Below, piece after piece: positions 1-3,634 of a stretch of DNA of 5,643 bases (positions within the stretch are counted from its first letter, which is position 1; each line of letters opens with the position of its first letter). Both the position numbers and the translations under genes were made by a program. The notes beneath the pieces are model-generated. The model had not been told where the DNA came from and did no database searches. It saw nothing but the letters and a program-made list of their open reading frames with translations. Source of the stretch: Candidatus Bathyarchaeota archaeon (GTDB lineage: Archaea; Thermoproteota; Bathyarchaeia; Bathyarchaeales; Bathycorpusculaceae); contig JACUTN010000054.1 of assembly GCA_014859805.1 (NCBI GenBank), positions 1 through 5,643 of the forward strand, read 5' to 3'.

Positions 1-1418
1 TGGGTTCCGCCTGTTACTTCCCCTGCTGCGAACAATCCTTGGACAGATGTTTCCGTGTTTTCTTTTATTATTACTCCACCGTTTTGGAAGTGCAAGGTTG
101 GAAATACTAGAATTGGGTCTTGGGTCATGTCAATGTCGAATCGTTTATACTGCCTAAGCATGGCTGGAAGCTTCTTTGCTATTGTTCCTTCGCCTTGAAG
201 TATCTCTATCATTGGTGAATCCAACCAGACTCCTCTCATTCCTGTGGGGGTTTCTATGCCATTGTTTCTCTCGTAGCATTCCCTGATTATTGCTGACGCT
301 TCTACATCTCTTGGTTCGCGTGGATAAACGAATTGTTCGCCATCTTTGTTCACTGGCTGTGCTCCTAACCCCCTCACTTTTTCTGTAACAAGCAACCCTA
401 CTATCTGTTCTGGATACGCCGCACCTGTGGGATGATATTGCACAGAGTCTAGGTCTCTTAGTTTCGCGCCTACGCGGTATGCAAGAACGATTCCGTCGGC
501 TGTTGCTCCGTAATGGTTTGTGGTTTGAAAGCCCTGTATGTGAAGTCTGCCGAATCCGCCAGTAGTCAATACTGTGGATTTTGCTTTTGCAACGTGGTAT
601 TCTTGTGTTTCCATGTTGTATAAGACGGCTCCACCAACTTGCTCATTCTCATCTGTGAGCAGTTCCACAACGGAGGTGAATTCTAAAATCGGTATGTTTT
701 TGTTTATAAGTTCATCTTTAAGATTTCTTACTATTTCTAAACCCGTGTAGTCTCTTGCGGAATGCATTCTTTTTCTACACGTTCCGCCACCGTGTATCGT
801 AACCATCGTGCCATCGGATTCTCTGTCGTACATGACTCCGAGGTCTTCATGCCATTTTATTATTTGCGGAGCATCTAACACAAGTCTTCCAGCAAGTTTC
901 GGGTCATTAGTGAAGTGTCCACCACCTAAGACGTCAAGGTAATGAAGAGCTGGGGGGTCATTGGATTTGTCTGCGGCCTGTATACCCCCTTGAGACATTA
1001 TGGAATTAGAGTCGCCAAGCCTTAGCTTCTGTACAATAAGTACGCTTTCCGCATCCATCCCACTGTAATTCGCCCACAAAGCAGCTGTCATTCCTGCTCC
1101 TCCGCCGCCGATGATAAGGATGTCAACGTCAAAATCTGGCTTTGATAGGTCTATATCTTCGGGTTTTATTAGTGGGTGAGCTTCAAGTAAGTCTGCAACT
1201 TCATGGGGCATTAAATCCCCTTTGTTAGGTCCAACTTTGATGGGTCTTTTTGCTTCTTTTTTGTAATCTGGGTGAAACTTTTTCAGTATTTCCTCTCTTT
1301 CTTCAAGTCTCATGAGTTGAAAAGTCTCTTTCAGCCTTCTGTCCCTAGTGTTCTCAACAGTTTCTATGGTTTCAAGCATGTATTCGGGGTATCCTCTTAC
1401 TATCTTTAACTTGCTCAT
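1..1418 (-). CDS. Fumarate reductase/succinate dehydrogenase-type flavoprotein subunit (TfrA/SdhA-like), C-terminus outside window
   Basis: This is an open frame of 472 codons with no stop before the left edge. Members of the family reduce fumarate (or oxidise succinate) on FAD. An N-terminal extension of about 97 residues, rich in charge, precedes the dinucleotide-binding Rossmann motif GGGGAGM (104-110). The FAD segment LGDSNSIMSQGG (134-145) has Asn138 where covalent enzymes have the FAD-linking His, so FAD is probably non-covalent. Active-site residues can be matched to E. coli FrdA from memory: HPTG (329-332), Glu346 and Arg349 in TEKVRG, Arg370 in PRD (the proton-donor arginine), and His443 in LHFQNGG. 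GLFAAGE (461-467) is the late FAD motif, and the second substrate arginine would lie beyond the edge. The ATG overlaps the upstream gene's TGA by 4 bp (ATGA), which fixes the start; GGGAG lies 11 nt upstream. The family is certain. The substrate is inferred: fumarate is likeliest, another unsaturated acid is possible. Confidence 0.93.
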   Translation of the reverse strand, partial: MSKLKIVRGYPEYMLETIETVENTRDRRLKETFQLMRLEEREEILKKFHPDYKKEAKRPIKVGPNKGDLMPHEVADLLEAHPLIKPEDIDLSKPDFDVDILIIGGGGAGMTAALWANYSGMDAESVLIVQKLRLGDSNSIMSQGGIQAADKSNDPPALHYLDVLGGGHFTNDPKLAGRLVLDAPQIIKWHEDLGVMYDRESDGTMVTIHGGGTCRKRMHSARDYTGLEIVRNLKDELINKNIPILEFTSVVELLTDENEQVGGAVLYNMETQEYHVAKAKSTVLTTGGFGRLHIQGFQTTNHYGATADGIVLAYRVGAKLRDLDSVQYHPTGAAYPEQIVGLLVTEKVRGLGAQPVNKDGEQFVYPREPRDVEASAIIRECYERNNGIETPTGMRGVWLDSPMIEILQGEGTIAKKLPAMLRQYKRFDIDMTQDPILVFPTLHFQNGGVIIKENTETSVQGLFAAGEVTGGT

Positions 1419-2113
1419 TCTGGTTCAATCTCCCTTTTTTCGTAGATTTCCTTAAGATCACGCAGACCTGTGTCCATGAGCTTCTGGATTTCTTCGTTGA
1501 ACTTGCCCGACTCTATTTCTTTTATTCTTTCTTCAACGTGTTTTGCTTTAGGCATAACGTATTTGCCGTAGAGTCTTCTTGCAAGTAAAGCTATGTTGTA
1601 TGGTACGATTTCTGCGGGGCATCTTGTAGCGCATAATCCACATGCGATGCAGTCGAAGGAGAGGCTTGCTACTTCTTGAAAGTCTCCTCTCAAGGCGGCT
1701 TGAACGTAATCCATTACCTCTAAGTCTTGGGGGCATGCTTTTGTGCAGGTGTTGCAACTGACGCATTTTGCGATTTCTGGATAATATTCTAAAAACACGT
1801 TTGCTGACGGGCTTAATTCTTCAAGGTTGTAAATGGGTTTTTCTGCGGGTGTGAATGGAATTTGGCTTATGTACATTCCGTCTTCAACGGTTTCTTGGCA
1901 AGCTAAAGCCATTCTTAGTTTGTAGTCTCCTTTAACTCTGTAAATCGTGGCGCATGCTCCGCAGAAGCCTCCTCTGCAGCCGGAACTTCTTATAAACCTG
2001 TAACCCGCGTATTCCATGGCTTTCATGATGGTTAAGCCCGCTGGAACTTTATACTCGCGTCCCATAATGTATATTCGAACTTTCTCTTTTATTTCTCGTT
2101 CAGCTTCAGTCAT
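1415..2113 (-). CDS. Iron-sulfur subunit of fumarate reductase/succinate dehydrogenase type (TfrB N-terminal part/SdhB-like)
   Basis: The 232-aa protein carries electrons between its flavoprotein partner, encoded immediately downstream, and a second redox partner. Residues 11-90 form a plant-type ferredoxin domain with [2Fe-2S] ligands Cys46, Cys51, Cys54 and Cys72. Residues 105-190 form an alpha-helical ferredoxin domain with two complete CxxCxxCxxxCP motifs: Cys117/120/123/127 and Cys155/158/161/165. Classical SdhB/FrdB lacks one cysteine in its second motif and holds a [3Fe-4S] cluster; here two [4Fe-4S] clusters are expected. The motifs are also closer together (38 residues) than in E. 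coli FrdB, more like HdrC. The C-terminal 50 residues are charged and helical-looking. Archaeal TfrB carries an additional HdrB-like domain, absent here and supplied by the upstream hdrB gene. GGTGTG ends 4 nt before the ATG, and an in-frame TGA lies two codons upstream, which supports this start. The stop overlaps the next gene's start. Confidence 0.95.
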   Translation of the reverse strand: MTEAEREIKEKVRIYIMGREYKVPAGLTIMKAMEYAGYRFIRSSGCRGGFCGACATIYRVKGDYKLRMALACQETVEDGMYISQIPFTPAEKPIYNLEELSPSANVFLEYYPEIAKCVSCNTCTKACPQDLEVMDYVQAALRGDFQEVASLSFDCIACGLCATRCPAEIVPYNIALLARRLYGKYVMPKAKHVEERIKEIESGKFNEEIQKLMDTGLRDLKEIYEKREIEPE

Positions 2114-2165
2114 TTTTCACACCAGATTCAAGTAATCATGAGGAGATAGCATTTTTCTCAGCCTT
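2114..2165 (-). other. 52-bp spacer between hdrB and the Fe-S subunit gene
   Basis: This is the only gap over 11 bp in the leftward operon. It holds the GGTGTG ribosome binding site and an 11-codon mini-frame (ATG at 2152 to the TGA at 2119-2117, MLSPHDYLNLV) in the same frame as the downstream gene. No terminator-like hairpin with a T-run and no good TATA box is visible, so read-through transcription from hdrB is expected. Confidence 0.45.
2118..2123 (-). promoter_or_regulatory. Ribosome binding site of the Fe-S subunit gene
   Basis: GGTGTG on the minus strand ends 4 nt before the ATG at 2113 and matches the GGTG core of the archaeal Shine-Dalgarno consensus. Together with the in-frame TGA (2119-2117) that overlaps it, it fixes the start of this gene. 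Confidence 0.6.
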
Positions 2166-3092
2166 CTAATAAAGATTTTTAGCTTTAAGCAACGGTTTCG
2201 GATCAACATAGTGTAAACCAAGGTCAACGCCCCAAAATTGCTTATCTAACCCGAAGGCTATTGCCATAAGTTGCGTGTAATACATCACTGGTATTTCTTG
2301 CAAGTCTCTTCTGAGTTTTCTTGCTTCTTTTTGTCTGTGATCTAAATTGAAAGTGCAAAGGGGACAACAGGTAACGATGACTTCTGCCCCATTTCTTATC
2401 GGATAGACTAGGTTGTCGTAAGTTAGCTTTGCAACTATGTCTTTTCTATCAACTGTGTGATAGCTGCCGCAACACTGCGTTCTATTCGGGTTGTCAATAA
2501 CCTCAGCGCCTAAAGCTTCTAAGATGTCTTCTAAAATTGTTGGGTTTTCCGGGTCATCTATGCCTATTTCTCTGGGTCTTAAGACGAGGCAACCATAATA
2601 AGGTGCCACTTTCAAACCTTTAAGCGGTTTTTTCACTTCTTTTGTTATTCTGTCATATCCTACTATGTCTCTTAGAACTTCAAGAAAGTCTAAAGCTTCT
2701 ACTCCGCCTTTGTAGCCTTCTTTAACTCCGCCGACGAATTCTTTTTCCCTTTCAAGAAAAGTGTTTATTTTTTCCATTTTTTCTGCGTCTTTTAGAAATA
2801 AATTGGCTTCTTTAAGCGTGTGATAGCACATGGAGCAAAATGTGATAACGCGGTTTTCGTTTTGCACAATTCCATTTTCGTTCATTTCTTGTACGTGTAT
2901 GAGATTTCTTATTGGAGCCAAGTGCCGCATTAAATCGTCAGTTGCTAGAGACGGAAAAACTCCACAGCAATTCCATTTAGGCAGTTCAACCAGTTCTATT
3001 CCCAATTTTTTGGCAACTGCTATGCCTGAAATTGAATAGTTTCTGGCTGTTGTTTGGACAGCGCAGCCCGGATAGTATGGTATCTTAACCAT
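2166..3092 (-). CDS. hdrB: Heterodisulfide reductase subunit B-like protein (two CCG domains)
   Basis: The 308-aa protein has the two CCG cysteine-rich domains of HdrB, whose two noncubane [4Fe-4S] clusters split the CoM-S-S-CoB disulfide in methanogens. The first set is Cys10 (in YYPGC), Cys42-Cys43-Gly44 and Cys86/Cys89. The second is Cys168 (in YYGC), Cys207-Cys208-Gly209 and Cys243/Cys246, with an extra Cys242 giving TCCPLC. Both ligand sets are complete, so both clusters should assemble. Length is normal for HdrB. No signal peptide or membrane helix is visible, so the protein is cytoplasmic. It lies 11 bp after hdrC, the usual partner, with GAAGG 7 nt before the ATG, and 52 bp before the fumarate reductase-type Fe-S gene. 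Whether the substrate is CoM-S-S-CoB or another disulfide cannot be told from this window. The same fold occurs in SdhE of type-E succinate:quinone reductases and in TfrB, so a role inside a fumarate reductase complex is also possible. Confidence 0.95.
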   Translation of the reverse strand: MVKIPYYPGCAVQTTARNYSISGIAVAKKLGIELVELPKWNCCGVFPSLATDDLMRHLAPIRNLIHVQEMNENGIVQNENRVITFCSMCYHTLKEANLFLKDAEKMEKINTFLEREKEFVGGVKEGYKGGVEALDFLEVLRDIVGYDRITKEVKKPLKGLKVAPYYGCLVLRPREIGIDDPENPTILEDILEALGAEVIDNPNRTQCCGSYHTVDRKDIVAKLTYDNLVYPIRNGAEVIVTCCPLCTFNLDHRQKEARKLRRDLQEIPVMYYTQLMAIAFGLDKQFWGVDLGLHYVDPKPLLKAKNLY

Positions 3093-3103
3093 TTGTATGC
3101 CTT

Positions 3104-3478
3104 CTAGGCTGTTGTTTTACGGAAATTACTGACCAAGGCGATTGGCGGAAGTATCTTTAATTCTTCTTTAGGGATTTTGTTAACTGAGATTTTGTCTTGG
3201 TCTCTTCTCAGCCTTATCTGTCTTAAGGCTTCCATGATTCTTGTTATGTTAATTTCTCTTGGGCATCTTGCATGACAAGCAAAGCACGTGCTGCAAATCC
3301 AGAAGGTGTTTGATTCCAAAATTTTTTCTATATTGCCTACTTGAACAAGCCTGATTACCTGCGTGGGTGATAAATCCATAGCGAATCTTACGGGGCATGA
3401 GCCACTGCATAAACCACACTGGTAACATGAAAGCACATCTTCGCCACTTATGCTTTTGACTTTTTCTACAAGGTCCAT
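3104..3478 (-). CDS. hdrC: Heterodisulfide reductase subunit C-like protein (2x[4Fe-4S])
   Basis: This 124-aa protein is the electron wire that in HdrABC complexes connects HdrA to HdrB. It shows two complete CxxCxxCxxxCP motifs, Cys18/21/24/28 and Cys62/65/68/72, separated by the typical HdrC helix pair with SPTQVIRLVQVGN (37-49). It is shorter than methanogen HdrC, which I recall as about 185 aa, and stops about 50 residues after the last cysteine; the missing part is C-terminal and carries no cluster ligands. It is the first gene of the leftward operon. The ATG has a good Shine-Dalgarno sequence (AGGAAGGG, 6 nt spacing) and a TATA-like element about 45 bp upstream. The stop is 11 bp before hdrB, which strongly suggests coupled expression. 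The cluster motifs alone could also fit a GlpC- or SdhB-like fragment, but the hdrB neighbour and divergent hdrA favour HdrC. Confidence 0.93.
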   Translation of the reverse strand: MDLVEKVKSISGEDVLSCYQCGLCSGSCPVRFAMDLSPTQVIRLVQVGNIEKILESNTFWICSTCFACHARCPREINITRIMEALRQIRLRRDQDKISVNKIPKEELKILPPIALVSNFRKTTA

Positions 3479-3483
3479 CAGAT

Positions 3484-3492
3484 GCCCTTCCT
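3484..3492 (-). promoter_or_regulatory. Ribosome binding site of hdrC
   Basis: The minus strand reads AGGAAGGGC, ending 5 nt before the ATG at 3478. It is the strongest Shine-Dalgarno-like site of the leftward operon and supports the chosen start of hdrC. Confidence 0.6.
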
Positions 3493-3504
3493 AGTATTTA
3501 GGAA
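3488..3504. repeat. Perfect 17-bp palindrome TTCCTA-N5-TAGGAA, candidate operator
   Basis: The arms TTCCTA (3488-3493) and TAGGAA (3499-3504) are perfect inverted repeats around a 5-nt spacer. The centre (3496) lies about 28 bp downstream of the hdrC TATA-like box, so it covers the predicted transcription start, and its left arm overlaps the hdrC Shine-Dalgarno site. A dimeric repressor bound here would block initiation. The operator role is inferred from position only, and a chance palindrome cannot be excluded. Confidence 0.4.
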
Positions 3505-3519
3505 ACTCATTAATCAAAC

Positions 3520-3535
3520 ATTTTAAACTTATCGT
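3520..3535 (-). promoter_or_regulatory. Putative archaeal promoter (TATA-like box) of the hdrC-hdrB-Fe-S-flavoprotein operon
   Basis: Read on the minus strand this is ACGATAAGTTTAAAAT, with TTTAAAA at 3527-3521 as the TATA-like box preceded by purines that could serve as the BRE. Transcription would begin about 26 nt downstream near 3498, at an A, giving a leader of about 20 nt that contains the hdrC Shine-Dalgarno site. The match is moderate. Confidence 0.5.
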
Positions 3536-3556
3536 TCAAAAATCTCAGCTTCCAAT

Positions 3557-3571
3557 AGAAAGATTATATAA
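3557..3571 (+). promoter_or_regulatory. Putative archaeal promoter (BRE plus TATA box) of hdrA
   Basis: TTATATAA at 3564-3571 is a strong TATA box, directly preceded by the purine-rich AGAAAGA (3557-3563) expected of a BRE. The predicted start of transcription is about 3590-3596, leaving a leader of about 40 nt before the TTG start. This is the clearest archaeal-style promoter in the window. Confidence 0.62.
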
Positions 3572-3634
3572 CACGGATTAACTGAACATCTTCTACCGCC
3601 AGCAAAATCTGCGAATTGATGGATGTGAACGTGT

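Larger units (their letters stand above)
3479..3634. promoter_or_regulatory. Divergent intergenic region between hdrC and hdrA
   Basis: This 156-bp A/T-rich stretch separates the two oppositely transcribed units and holds a TATA-like element for each. The predicted start sites lie about 95 bp apart and point away from one another. Such an arrangement allows hdrA and hdrCB plus the fumarate reductase-type genes to be controlled together. I see no convincing small gene here. Confidence 0.7.

Noticed and set aside
1548..1766. Minus-strand open frame of 72 codons inside the Fe-S subunit gene
   Set aside because: It lies in another frame of a gene with clear 2Fe-2S and 4Fe-4S motifs; its Arg/Leu-rich translation is typical of a shadow frame.
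2114..2165. Possible internal promoter or terminator between hdrB and the Fe-S subunit gene
   Set aside because: No TATA-like box with a BRE and no hairpin followed by a T-run could be found in the 52-bp spacer.
2830..3039. Plus-strand open frame of 69 codons opposite hdrB
   Set aside because: It is antisense to a well-supported gene, has no ribosome binding site or promoter, and shows no recognisable motif.
3479..3634. Possible small RNA or riboswitch in the intergenic region
   Set aside because: Apart from the short palindrome no stable paired structure or known riboswitch core could be traced, and the predicted leaders are only about 20 and 40 nt.
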